A DNA stretch of 64,000 nt from a virus. Each line of letters opens with the position of its first letter. The first letter of the stretch is position 1. Shown piece after piece: positions 34,401 through 38,424 of this stretch. Below the pieces are notes generated by a model that saw nothing but the letters and a program-made list of their open reading frames with translations, had not been told where the DNA came from and made no database searches. The DNA is taken from IMG/VR virus record IMGVR_UViG_3300032236_000879, positions 19,247 to 83,246 of that record, one strand, 5' to 3'. A program made the translations under genes and the position numbers.

Positions 34401-35920
34401 GATTTATCGCAGGTGCTACTGTTCAGTTCCGTGGTACTTCTTTCGGTGGACTTGCAACTGATGGTACTATCTATTTTGTGGGAACAATAGTTGATGGAAC
34501 ACACTTTACTATCGTTGATTCTACTAACACAACTGTTCCGCTCTCAAATGCTACTGGAACAGTAGAAGTTATCGTCGGTGGTCAGCCTGCAGTACGTGTC
34601 ATAACTGCAATTCAAACTGGATTCGCAACTAACACCTTAATAAGAATCGATGGAACTCAAGGTTCTACTCAATTGAACAACAATACATATTATGTAAGAG
34701 TGATTGATCCGTATACATTTGATCTTTATACCCAACCGTTCACTGCGGCATTGAATGGTGTTAATTATCCGGTAACTAATGTCTCAAATTATGTGTCTGG
34801 TGGATTCATATGGAGACAGGGAACATTCTATCTGATCGACACATATGCAACCGCAACTACAGCAGCTAACGGACGTATCACTGTAGCTTCGACAGCAAAG
34901 TTAGTATACGGCACTCCGGTATACTTTACCCAATCTGGATATCAGAACGGACAGACTTTGATGGGAAATCTTGTTCAGGGAACAGAATACTATGTACGTG
35001 ATATAATTGATGCTACACATTTTACGGTTTCATCAACTAGAGGTGGCCCGATAACAACAGTCACCACTGACACTGGATATATCAATGTTACACAGTGGGA
35101 ACAGGGTAATGTTGACCGTCTATGGGTAACAGTCAATGGTTATCGCGTACCTTCTTCTAAGCTAAAGCTCAATGCAGTGAATGAAGTCAGCATCTTGACT
35201 ACTATTAATCCAGGCGATGAAGTTGTGATGACCAGCATGATTCCTAATGCTACACCAAATCAAGAAATCTACTTGAACTTTGTTGATGTGTATGGTGCGG
35301 GATCAGTATATAGAGCAGGTGCTGAAACTAGAACTTGGTTGACGCAAACCTTAGGCATTCTAGATACAGTCATGTACGTCAATGATGTTACTTCTTTAAC
35401 AAAAGAAATAATACAAAATGTAACTGCTCCGACAGAAGTAAACGGATACTATAACATTGGATTAACCGTAGATAAGAGAATTCTTACTGGGGTTACAGTA
35501 CTCAACCATACAAAAAATCTGTATATCAATAGCAGCTATGTGAACGTGATACTTGTAGATTCTTCTCCTATAGTGCAGATCACTGCAGGCTCTTGGATCA
35601 ACACAGGTGATCTACTCACCGTTATCACACTTGAAGGTAATACAGTATTCATGAACGGTGAACAGATCAGATTTAGTAGCGTAGATTTTGTGACTAATAC
35701 ATTGAGTGGACTAGAGCGAGGCGCGAATGGCACGGGTGCACAACTCATAATTCCGCAATATACTGAAGTATATGGATTGTTAGATTCGGACAGATTGACT
35801 GATGTTGAATATCATCAAGTCTGGAATTCATATGTATATAACACAGTAGATGGTGACCCTCTACAGATTAGTCAGACTGTTTCTGCTACATTCTTAAGTG
35901 CTAGTGAGTATCCTGAATGA
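16418..35920 (+). CDS. 6,500-residue giant virion structural protein of the baseplate/tail
   Basis: A single uninterrupted frame of 19.5 kb, directly after gp6, where T4 has gp7 and gp8. The N-terminal ~140 residues (RIRTLNFLPEVFQTPPNAQF, then YSWDSFTNLDPLINFNQYYW) match a module I recognise from virion proteins of large T4-like phages. Visible domains by residue: Tyr/Asn-rich beta structure to ~2430; FG-GAP-like propeller blades ~2435-3143 (such as FGTSVAVTKYGSTVLVGSP); short chitin-binding-like modules near 2025 and 4830; at least 14 copies of a ~70-90-residue module with a YYV core; six Asp-box repeats ~4950-5330 (STDGITW). No membrane segment or enzyme motif is evident. Assembly into the wedge or a fibre is inferred from the position and the N-terminus. 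It has no ribosome binding site. Confidence 0.85.
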   Translation: MARIRTLNFLPEVFQTPPNAQFLAATLDQLVNSPNVANVQGYVGSKFGTGVNATDAYVPEPTKARVDYQLDPAVVFTKPNETTANDFVTYPGILDAIKLAGGITDDNSKLFTSQFYSWDSFTNLDPLINFNQYYWLPDGPPAVTVAASTIFSKEAFVVTSNTNSYSIVREGSTTSNANPPITLLRGGTYTFAVNQNTRFWIQGAPGISGYSPTQPNQPVRDVYGVTNNGVETGFVTFEVPLKNAQDEFNFPNTVNVDVISTTSFDNINGQFVNSFAGIDGITSLLGLTVAFYNTPQEIAYISSYYGETSYDTNDPALVPPATLSIASCNTSAFTLASGNTSGLVVGGTVTFTGTVFGGVNPGQVYFINSIPSSNSFTIATSLNGPTLTLTAASGSMTANVNQGLYEDGYNANINTTFFTVTYIGDPTNPIIRLVPSGAIPSNTKIVPVYGVEWNNRPFYLDVANNLELIPYISAPLDVLYYQDGTDPNKVGTIHLIESNLNNTIDVDLQILGKKNYTAPNGVVFTNGLKVEFDGDVIPTSYLTGQYYVQGVGTAIELVNVETLVVPEKFSEGEYIAWDVTSWDIGNYDISLDIPVLADYIVIARNAISKNAWARSNRWFHIDVINATAKYNNDPTIVTTYATAANKAARPIIEFYPNLKLFDSGATGVNPVDFIDTTNTDALSTVPGSVAYYPDVQVYSTASATITASPTTPVSAGSFVVGNTYQISTYGTTTDWNAIAGTSYQNYAVGSRFVCVNAGSGNGFAVPLATSTTITVAASALNGTLADYMFIADSTGILPANSQITNISGTTTLTLTVTWAIPQNVVGASGVILYASDTTVNNYGLFPGARVIFAGDSDPNVRNKIYVSNFSVIAPSTTPTITLIVAEDGIIGPDTQTVITRGYTNAGLSYWFDGLYWNQAQQKVYLNQAPKFDVFDANGVSFGDSTVYPSTTFAGSKLFAYGLGTGTKDPVLGFPIRYSSVSNLGDISFDVSLNSDTFNYVYNSNPVTQKVNTGYVYNYTNAATYKRLLGWETAIAPSQQYQILEFNFVPGTTQTSNQFLCDIAPLAPLGPHETGWPRVKVYINNEYQDTNTYTYTTTDTTTTVILNTLPTVKTVIQILILSDQVSKAGYYQIPLNLSNNPFNTDLTVVNTGDIRTQYQDIFINSPIVTGTIFGTNNFRDCGDLVPYGTKIIQNSASLVLPGMSLRNPQYNLFNALQFNSNEYIKYKQLIVDTVQNTDYVQRYTPSQILDDAISQIAAAKSEVNAFFWSDMLPNQNSYISNTYVFNNDLDRSQYPLSHVYNFESANYNGVLVYLTRNIGGILAERQLITGVEYVISTDSPTLTITIPMLQGDNVTIKEYNQTYGSYVPNTPTKLGIYPKFIPGVVLDPNYTIPTYFIQGHDGSYTKLYGDYIPEANVLVDFRDQALLEFEQRVYNNLKLSTETPIKRYEVVPGFFRTSTYTWDQYLQIYSTQFLNWIGQNRIDYKTQYFSRVNEFTYNYTNSTSKVDNNPIVQGYWRGLYEYYYDTTTPNTTPWEMLGFEIMPDWWTSRYGPAPYTSDNGILWGDLEQGLVWNNGEPYINPLVARPGLSKIIPVDSNGNLLSPYKVIVGNYNPSTFNKDWKVGDDAPAELSYRRSSTYPFDLTRIFALTRPAEFYNLCVDLDHYKYNVEFNQYLVDDRSHLVPANIQVYGNGIAKTSYLNWIVDFEKQQGIDSTTELTTSLNNLDVRLVYRLAGYSDKSLLQFYVEKPSPSSTNASLLIPNESYAILLYDNQAFDRIMFSGVIVQQNDSYWTVYGNSQTNAYFQILDPNFNGNWTTLTTENISVKVAQSYSTNVSLVPYGTKFYSTQDLAQFLISYGKYLESKGMVFDAIENGIHVTWQQMVYEYLYWVQTGWSIGSIITLNPAATTMDINQPSAIVQPLTIQQQNFVLNQNLYPIKLNDLCINRDGTLLHMHTLNAGDTMAYAQFNLSNFEHGIVFDNYTLFNDTIYNLITGLYQNRIFVRGQKTAEWNGTVNAWGFILNQTDIHEFNSFTKYTKGEIVKYKNKYWTSLTIIEPSGVFDETKWKQINYSKIQQGMFANPSTRAYESTLYYDAQKANLHQDADLLSFSLIGYRPRDYLALIDLTDTAQVQVYKNMIRNKGTLNALNAFKGANLPQGGIQYDIYENWSILTGTYGGVLNENFVDFRLQQADMTGDPAIVSLTNGNGTAGTMQEVSIYDLYNYGTEITSPDILSTTTATPTQILYPSAGYVNFNDVKMSTYFYSGLPTATDINGKIIPIQNFYVGEFIWMANFKEKWGVFRWKPIGQVTQVRNNQNQTATVTFNTPHGLSKLDPMAIINFATSVDGYYIVTDVVNLYEVIINLSIVGANQTTVQGRGLGFAFESQRVATPSEIETLNLTENEFIKNLVWVDENNDGGWAVYEKSINYLYQNQLQLPESTTYGSAVAYTDTSGYLVGDAGANRVYRYSYNNVSGQSTLTQTVVPYGGSIATSFGSNIAYAKNIYVIGANGPGEDDIGNFIYVINDSIISTDMLKYQNDYIYASAADIAMSDDANWLYVSDIANGLVLAYRRDNITFNAGYFTSGETYIIDSLGTTDFTAIGAIQNKVGIAFIATGPGTGTGVATQASYKLAHIINCADLGLTADSKFGNSLSTNYDGSVLMIGAPDVADTSPVLANWGAAYVYQRAVQTFEAQYSSVPYQPFAFNLAWTPQTNTFLPPQTLTSTTVIGNYIYVNDATYLRINMPVMFIAGSAGAGLNNSGINPYVTYYIADIIENTIALKTSRSTSTIVSLIDGTITCTMYPQYDVNGSTRVYVSVNGKVVQDNNYALAGSTLYYTGNLQVGDIVNVSGTDFFMAQEFNSEYNNRPDVYFGTSVAVTKYGSTVLVGSPYEIDTDGKEGAVYSYTNGGAKYGLVIGTSPCNITSARTLLINGFAVYLPIGNAAVVANAINGSNINNIQAAATADNKIMIQLINSSLAGVDNKLLLTTFDSNLFGELGVELFTNTQIIKCPHQFGPTEFGYKVKTNHANSIVISAPVGTRYEGTVFDFTDDNNLDNDTVFDNNATQFVDTYPNAGAVYMFEYLSNYNENLANPGTWTYAQSTNDISTDYGYNPQYGAALDFNQYNVMIGSPNFQPYTLGGEVIVYNNATGANDWTVYRQSAPVVDINKVQNTQLYSASTNNTLTNLDYIDPLQNKLLGAARENLDFVTGVDPAVYNVSYNAEAGPVWGAPQVGKLWFDTANVRWVNYHQNDVVYNSKYWGEVFPGSDVAVYSWIASFIPPQNYQGPGVPYDVNQFVVNNTMNSSNVVVPVYYFWVRNTNVIFSKTGKTLSDSVVQNYISNPRTSGIPFMAPVLPNTFSIYNSGNFFNADDTVFHIGFANGSSQDIVHNEYSLIRENFADDFLPGFPNTNNAHNESGVHGDIGKEYIYGAPSSLYAKMIDSLAGCTPAGNIVPDPFLPLAVQSGVLVRPSQSFFYDRFAALDNYLSYANSVLINYPIFELREELSFLFTSGTYFNTPDYWSYVDWWATGYNNSTKASVQVAVYADLSTLNVPVGTIAKVNQNGAGKWEVYIQSYTNIWTRIGLQNGTLQFSSSLWDYSAGKLGWSGNFFDTTPFDLYPSEETRSIVRALNEQIYIGDLLIHRNKSLILLFEYIQSETIESQNFLPWLNKTSLVDVAHTIRELLPYEVYKTDDQVFLSGYVNEAKPYRVVIKDFLFKYTKTDVFEGDITDFDLPAIYDSVNQQFVSPQLIYTTDTSSDYEFNTTSQIWQNVNYSQWFQHYGLSVTGQPEFPITILSSYLNRRSTYIIVDNAHGFPTNGIITIGTEQISYSYVDRALNIIGGLTRGVNQTTPVDHIPGEQIIIDLPAVILLDGGRGYANPPKVTAVFDTTKYPAPREDATFEAVLGNGSVVQINVTNPGSGYAVLPDLVIEPALTVYFDNTNINSRFHTINVYAPALQTGDLIQYRPGTGAGAGRLADGQWYYINVLETSTISVIGLYTTYSNAINDQDRVTIFDNGTAAGMSLNLGAKASIITSSAPVRENIVTLRFDRTSYGSKIQDWQADSFYGAYFAGSYYSVDTTSSSSPLLLENTNPDINTITASADGVTFEITSVSNEEQTTWSSYTRSVGSTIAANNAIRLIPQDGNNNPLGAEPNASGTTIGFYVGMPIKFHGTVIGGIVQDQVYYVAQVLNEIDFTISAISGGSVVSLTNSTANYPLYCYTGEVVDTALINVNYPGILTATATSASNNAITVPLTAIGTGGTNGFYPGLTVFFTGTDSQFTAFGNAITANEVYYVNTIIDEQTFTISEFKNPTFTNVLHNVTENNTVYPITANVTQTIGSTDIVVVDSTQDFNLHDPVIFNSMVVSGNPVTTFGGIVSGTVYYVSQIVNGTEMKISQTSTGVTYNLSDQTGTAIATNQSNVVQLTTATGQLTLNVALPVSPGQVNGQKLKFYQTSTQFTGINTGVISNLIKTSVDATIGTVNKIAVGTTTNFYTNMPVQFEVATGGLLTGTTYYVIDYTGNGGITPTLQVVVSATSSTGNKLICKSGTNTGDLYVNMPLIFSGTGLGGIIIGEVYYVKSVVDSTHFTVSLSPGGATLTLANDSGYMLGTGDSYITVSLTPGGSLVSLSTSTTASTLDQIVTATPTFDISYILGGYRAIIANGGTGFAVDNVITISGTAVGGVSPANDIIITVAAVDTNGAITSISLAGNPPDIELSYYVKVVSATGLELYQDSLLSIPVNGKTLPYTGFTSANVTQTSSTGNIITVSSSTAFSINDEVIFTGNVIGNIVLGQPYYVISKPSSTQIRVSQLPNGSPFNPGNATGSCLVTKPGSFAYLPEPFYFQPSIIRYNNRLYECLVSNNDPEFVFGKWQLIDSGARNINAMDRVIGYYQPTANMPGKDLTQLFEGVSYPNPIYYGNAFQPSQQFELDTLLQDQPFYPTGVQLTSVVYNNGEYYAASNLTDYSAVLYSTDNVNWALTKLSSVNVHTTDIIYHNSVYVMTSNNSATPIFRSSNGIDWSTNGYFTPWGADGWSDFNYDMTSLNVAALALNSVTTFNNFWFAAGDSIVSSNDTYVWGKVHSYPSANAVTLYSIASVSIPNFTGLIAVGKGLRLDYSTGTTQLVPTDIISTSTDGLIWQDLASLTDKTFRAVAANTNRITVVGDSGVIYYSTDGINFLGLNEATVTNVDDANNILSLTNTAGLTVGDTIRFTTAFSSILAGTTYFVKSIISPTRITISATLGGATKTLTPYAINSQIIAYKYDPANPNPNALYNIIYANDLWVAIGAAGTIKTSSDGMSWTVRSSGTTHNLNGIIWSGTEFTVVGDNNTVITSTDGITWSGSTIFSVLPSTYDVKGADFQYGYAPEELVAGNVRDDLAMTVVTRPGTNWDAAEYSNVGYNVISIEVAPKTQTQTIYNFDRIVQVPVQVSVQVLDASTMLGTTLSPTQYSVDWVNKNIILNSPISFTPDMQKLRIDIYEVGNGEQLVKASTHNDPIRTNVDTGFNEIYLNCNYSANIFNGSGVIKPGSFDLTVTAVATDSITNSITCDDVSQFSIGQAVTFTGVVFGNLQTNTTYYIKSISMITESITVSLSYDPITGIAGPTTNLTTDTGTMSVNLAYGSDIPWTTPYVVHNGTRLVQGYSSQVTGTSSITNTVITNSTAGMTVGMPVTFSKSVFGVLSPITRYYVASIIDNNNFTVSATPNGSTVTLTDAAGAAYYITNDFAFGLQPNKIQATLIFATDTYTRANDYIAYSVFGESEPAEYGYTVPERQEFVANGTTVAFTLGNYVGGDNPTNAIVEINGIRQSSSKYTISFGTNSVIFATPPANGAIVAVTSYNVTDRQYLNSQYGITGNVGSAFATFVVGQTNNVTGTWDQNSPSAQTWDENSPSIISWDEQQNWLTLSSGTTGVLHVNDPIIFSAPTIGGLVAGQTYYVTQILDTSNFVISATLGGPAVVLTNDTGSMTANANALIVAQITNINNNITSPIADTVATATATGTNRITVLSTSGFIAGATVQFRGTSFGGLATDGTIYFVGTIVDGTHFTIVDSTNTTVPLSNATGTVEVIVGGQPAVRVITAIQTGFATNTLIRIDGTQGSTQLNNNTYYVRVIDPYTFDLYTQPFTAALNGVNYPVTNVSNYVSGGFIWRQGTFYLIDTYATATTAANGRITVASTAKLVYGTPVYFTQSGYQNGQTLMGNLVQGTEYYVRDIIDATHFTVSSTRGGPITTVTTDTGYINVTQWEQGNVDRLWVTVNGYRVPSSKLKLNAVNEVSILTTINPGDEVVMTSMIPNATPNQEIYLNFVDVYGAGSVYRAGAETRTWLTQTLGILDTVMYVNDVTSLTKEIIQNVTAPTEVNGYYNIGLTVDKRILTGVTVLNHTKNLYINSSYVNVILVDSSPIVQITAGSWINTGDLLTVITLEGNTVFMNGEQIRFSSVDFVTNTLSGLERGANGTGAQLIIPQYTEVYGLLDSDRLTDVEYHQVWNSYVYNTVDGDPLQISQTVSATFLSASEYPE
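23720..25845 (+). other. FG-GAP-like beta-propeller region inside the giant protein
   Basis: Six FG-GAP-type blades can be read: YGSAVAYTDTSGYLVGD, FGSNIAYAKNIYVIGANG, FGNSLSTNYDGSVLMIGAP, FGTSVAVTKYGSTVLVGSP, FGYKVKTNHANSIVISAP and YGAALDFNQYNVMIGSPN, each followed by a GxxYxY-type strand. Integrin alpha chains and many adhesins use this fold. One YYV-type module is inserted between blades at about 24560. Confidence 0.7.
31200..32420 (+). other. Asp-box (BNR-like) propeller region inside the giant protein
   Basis: Six Asp-box motifs of the S-x-D/N-G-x-x-W type are visible: YSTDNVNW, RSSNGIDW, STDGLIW, STDGINF, SSDGMSW and STDGITW, spaced by strands such as AVAANTNRITVVGDSG. Sialidases and Ycf48-like propellers carry these; no sialidase active-site arginine triad was identified. 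A YYV module interrupts the series at about 31920. Confidence 0.7.
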
Positions 35921-35926
35921 TAAATA
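35919..35926 (+). promoter_or_regulatory. late promoter octamer before the tagged-protein cluster
   Basis: GATAAATA overlaps the stop codon of the giant gene. The predicted start near 35932 leaves about 36 nt of leader before the ATG at 35968. Confidence 0.65.
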
Positions 35927-35967
35927 AAAGAACACATTCTTTGAATGTTTAATTGGAAACGGAATAC

Positions 35968-36720
35968 ATGAGTAATTCAGACGACTTTAGAAAATTGATG
36001 ACTCTCCTAGAGTCGATTGAACAGGGAAATCAATCCCAGCAGCTGGATGAGATTTTTGGTATTCCTGATCTTCCGGATTGGGTTCCTGGCAGTAAAGCAA
36101 ATAAAAAAATGAAAGCTGATGAAAAAGCTAGTGAAGAAAAATATAAGAAAGAATCCGAAGAAGTTGATCGTGTTTGGGATAATATTAAGGCAAGAAGCCA
36201 ATCTATTCCGGTGTGGATGTATTTCTTTTGGCAGCCAAGCCAAACAATGGATTCATTAAAAGAAGTTGCTCAAACGACTGGAATCTTAGAACCTTTTTTT
36301 GTTGATGCTAGTTATGACCCGGTTAAAGGAACAGGCAAAGCTTCAAATCCGAATGCTGATGCATCAGGAATAATAGGTTCAATGTTGGCGGGTATGTTAG
36401 CAGTAGGGATAGTACCATCTAGTTATCTTGTATACCAAGGTAAAATATTGAAAAGTCCCTTAACAGGTCATAGAGCTATTGTTCATAGTCCGGGTATGTT
36501 TCCCGGTATGAGTGATTTCGGCAATCTTGATCATCCGGATACTGCAAGTTCAAAAAATAAGATAATCGATATTGTAAAACGTTGGACAGGACGGGGCGGG
36601 CCTCCTAATGGCGGCGGTGAAAGAACAACTGAACCTCAAAAAACTACTGTTGCACCTCCGGGCGGACAAGGAAGCAACGTGATTCCCCTTAGACCGGTAG
36701 CTAATAGAAGAGCAGCATAA
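35968..36720 (+). CDS. putative capsid-packaged protein 1 with N-terminal tag
   Basis: 250 residues from ATG 35968; a TTG five codons upstream also opens the frame but has no better signal. The N-terminus, NSDDFRKLMTLLESIEQ followed by QQLDEIFG, is shared with the next two genes. The L-x-E element (LDE) resembles the T4 gp21 prohead protease site. The core (~70-200) contains SIPVWMYFF, then SSYLVYQGKIL, HRAIVHSPG and KIIDIVKRW, aligning with the third gene of the cluster, so the two are paralogues. The tail is Gly/Pro/Thr-rich. I recognise no enzymatic family. Delivery into the capsid and then the host is an inference from the tag. Confidence 0.7.
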   Translation: MSNSDDFRKLMTLLESIEQGNQSQQLDEIFGIPDLPDWVPGSKANKKMKADEKASEEKYKKESEEVDRVWDNIKARSQSIPVWMYFFWQPSQTMDSLKEVAQTTGILEPFFVDASYDPVKGTGKASNPNADASGIIGSMLAGMLAVGIVPSSYLVYQGKILKSPLTGHRAIVHSPGMFPGMSDFGNLDHPDTASSKNKIIDIVKRWTGRGGPPNGGGERTTEPQKTTVAPPGGQGSNVIPLRPVANRRAA

Positions 36721-36730
36721 AGGACAACAA

Positions 36731-37168
36731 ATGAACTCAGACGACTTTAGAAAAATGATGACTCTACTGGAGTCAATTGAAACCCCGACACATCAGATAG
36801 ATGAAGGCAAAGAACATCATGATGTATCATCAGGTAAATGGGCTGCTAGCGTTCCTGAAGGTCAGAAAGCACTCAATACTGCTTCAAACATAGTTTATAA
36901 TAAACCGTTTGAACAACTTGACCCAGCTATTCGAAAAGTATTAGTTGCTGCTATAACTGCTGCTGCTACAGTAGAAGAATGGTGGAAAACTGATTGGTTG
37001 GGAAACATTAAGGAACATTACTCACAGTTTATGTGTCCTAAACCCGAAGATGTCATCAATCGTCTTCGTTCTGAATACCCTGAAATCATTACAGACAACA
37101 AACTTAATTCCGCAGTTAAACAAACCGTTAAAGAGTGGCGTAAATATCACCGCACCGCGGCTCAATAA
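36731..37168 (+). CDS. putative capsid-packaged protein 2 with N-terminal tag
   Basis: 145 residues. The N-terminus NSDDFRKMMTLLESIE followed by HQIDEGKE repeats the tag of its neighbours; I-D-E before G fits the T4 prohead protease preference (I/L-x-E, cut before G or A) best of the three. The rest (~30-145) is unrelated to the neighbours, with an Ala-rich helix (KVLVAAITAAATVEEWW) and a basic C-terminus. AAGGA lies 6 nt before the ATG, 10 nt after the upstream stop. No known family recognised. Confidence 0.7.
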   Translation: MNSDDFRKMMTLLESIETPTHQIDEGKEHHDVSSGKWAASVPEGQKALNTASNIVYNKPFEQLDPAIRKVLVAAITAAATVEEWWKTDWLGNIKEHYSQFMCPKPEDVINRLRSEYPEIITDNKLNSAVKQTVKEWRKYHRTAAQ

Positions 37169-37204
37169 ATCTTTATACACAAATAATGAAAAAAGCAGAT
37201 AAAA

Positions 37205-38014
37205 ATGAACTCAAATGACTTTAGAAAAATGATGACTCTACTAGAGTCGATTGAGCAAGGGCGCCCAACACACCAATTAGATGAGATTTTTGGTATATTT
37301 GGTCGTGGGGATAAGCAGGGACAACTAGCAGACGAAATCAAGAAAACTGAAATCATACTAAATTCAGCCATACAAGCTAAAGAACTTTGGGAAAAGCTTG
37401 AAGGAGAAAGCCAATCTGCTCCGATCTGGTTATACTTCACAACAGATCAACACACTTCCCCCGGTGTAGTAAGTAATATACGAAGAGCCGCTGCTATCAG
37501 TAAATTTAATACCTTTTTCGGAGAGTATTCATTCGCTGACACACCATATCAACAGACTGATCTTAGAATAAATCTTGAACGTTGGGATAATATAGCTCAA
37601 CCGTATGATCTTGAATACGGAGGGAATGGATTTTATTATGGTAATGCTGTAAAGTTAATACAAGTTTATAAGTGTTATAACTTTAACTTTCCTACTAGTT
37701 CTATTCTATACAAAGGAAAGGTTATAGAAAGCGGTAATTATTCTGGAGCAGGTAAGACTACGTTTGTTCATACACCTAAAGCTACTGCTAGTGGTAACCT
37801 TCAGGATGAGAATTGGAGAGATAATCCAGACTCTGGACACTCTTTTGAAAGAATAGTTGATATTGTGAAACAGTATTGTAATTGGGAAGACGGTCATTCT
37901 ATTGGTTCCTTCCCACCAGAAGGTGTATCGTTAGCCCCTGATGGTAACGGATTGGATTGGGGAATCAATCACTTTAGCGAAAAACTAGATGAACTTAGAA
38001 AGCAGCGTAGATGA
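37205..38014 (+). CDS. putative capsid-packaged protein 3 with N-terminal tag
   Basis: 269 residues. The tag is NSNDFRKMMTLLESIEQ followed by HQLDEIFG. The body shares with the first gene of the cluster the line SAPIWLYF, then SSILYKGKVIESG, KTTFVHTPK and RIVDIVKQY, so it arose by duplication. Between these lies a Tyr/Asn-rich insert (NGFYYGNAVKLIQVYKCYNF). The stop codon overlaps the next ATG (ATGA). Function unknown; the shared core could be an enzyme fold that I cannot place. Confidence 0.7.
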   Translation: MNSNDFRKMMTLLESIEQGRPTHQLDEIFGIFGRGDKQGQLADEIKKTEIILNSAIQAKELWEKLEGESQSAPIWLYFTTDQHTSPGVVSNIRRAAAISKFNTFFGEYSFADTPYQQTDLRINLERWDNIAQPYDLEYGGNGFYYGNAVKLIQVYKCYNFNFPTSSILYKGKVIESGNYSGAGKTTFVHTPKATASGNLQDENWRDNPDSGHSFERIVDIVKQYCNWEDGHSIGSFPPEGVSLAPDGNGLDWGINHFSEKLDELRKQRR

Positions 38015-38145
38015 AATCGAATAATAAGAACAAAGTCACTCCTAGAAAACCGGATGAGGTAGGTGGAATTTATTTTTCTTCTGCTATAAAGATTTTTGAT
38101 CCAAAGACAGGTGAGATAATTTTACATAAAAGAGGAGACGGATAA
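38011..38145 (+). CDS. small hypothetical protein, 44 aa
   Basis: ATG overlaps the preceding stop (ATGA), and the stop codon abuts the next ATG (TAAATG). This tight packing on both sides argues that it is translated. The sequence has a basic N-terminus (KSNNKNKVTPRKP) and a beta-like second half (GGIYFSSAIKIFDPKTGEI). No family recognised. Confidence 0.6.
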   Translation: MKSNNKNKVTPRKPDEVGGIYFSSAIKIFDPKTGEIILHKRGDG

Positions 38146-38424
38146 ATGCCAAACATTTATCTGACCGAAAACCTATTTAATAAGGCATTTGGAATATTAC
38201 CATGGCGATATATAGGTAGTGAAAAAAATAATAATGCATTAGTATGGACATTGACTACGCCGAACGGTGATATTATAACAGTATCCGGACTTCGTCATTG
38301 GGCAAAGAGTAACGGACATAAGTATCAAGATATATATAATAGCAAGAACGGATGGAATGCGGTAAAGCATGGCTCTGGTCGCGGCGGCGGAAGAAAGAAA
38401 AAGGAACATAACAGTGGAATTTAA
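38146..38424 (+). CDS. small DNA-binding-like protein, 92 aa
   Basis: A 92-residue basic protein behind GAGGAG. The pattern TTPNGDIITVSGLRHWAKSN followed by GHKYQDIYNSKNGW resembles the short NUMOD-like helix-turn-helix element that accompanies phage homing endonucleases, with a very basic tail (GRGGGRKKKE). No nuclease catalytic motif is present. It may be a free-standing DNA-binding remnant of a mobile endonuclease or a small regulator. It overlaps the next gene by 11 nt. Confidence 0.55.
   Translation: MPNIYLTENLFNKAFGILPWRYIGSEKNNNALVWTLTTPNGDIITVSGLRHWAKSNGHKYQDIYNSKNGWNAVKHGSGRGGGRKKKEHNSGI

Larger units (their letters stand above)
17390..35090 (+). repeat. dispersed protein-coding module with YYV core (about 14 copies)
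   Basis: Within the giant gene, a module of the form G-x-PVxFxGT-xxGG-xxxGxxYYV-xxIxxxxxFTISxTxGG-xxxLTxxTGSM recurs. Copies start near 17390, 24560, 28760, 29100, 29395, 29800, 30000, 30640, 31920, 32965, 33310, 34070, 34340 and 34850. Copies 3 to 8 are nearly tandem. They are divergent at DNA level, so the expansion is not recent. Confidence 0.75.

Noticed and set aside
16418-35920. Possibility that the 19.5-kb frame is a mis-assembly or fused pseudogene
   Set aside because: It is uninterrupted, keeps phage-like modules throughout and begins and ends with standard phage signals; long-read confirmation would still be useful.
37141-37204. AT-rich spacer with AATAAATC, considered as another late promoter
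   Set aside because: The octamer deviates at the conserved last position and lies inside a run of A/T; not distinguishable from background.
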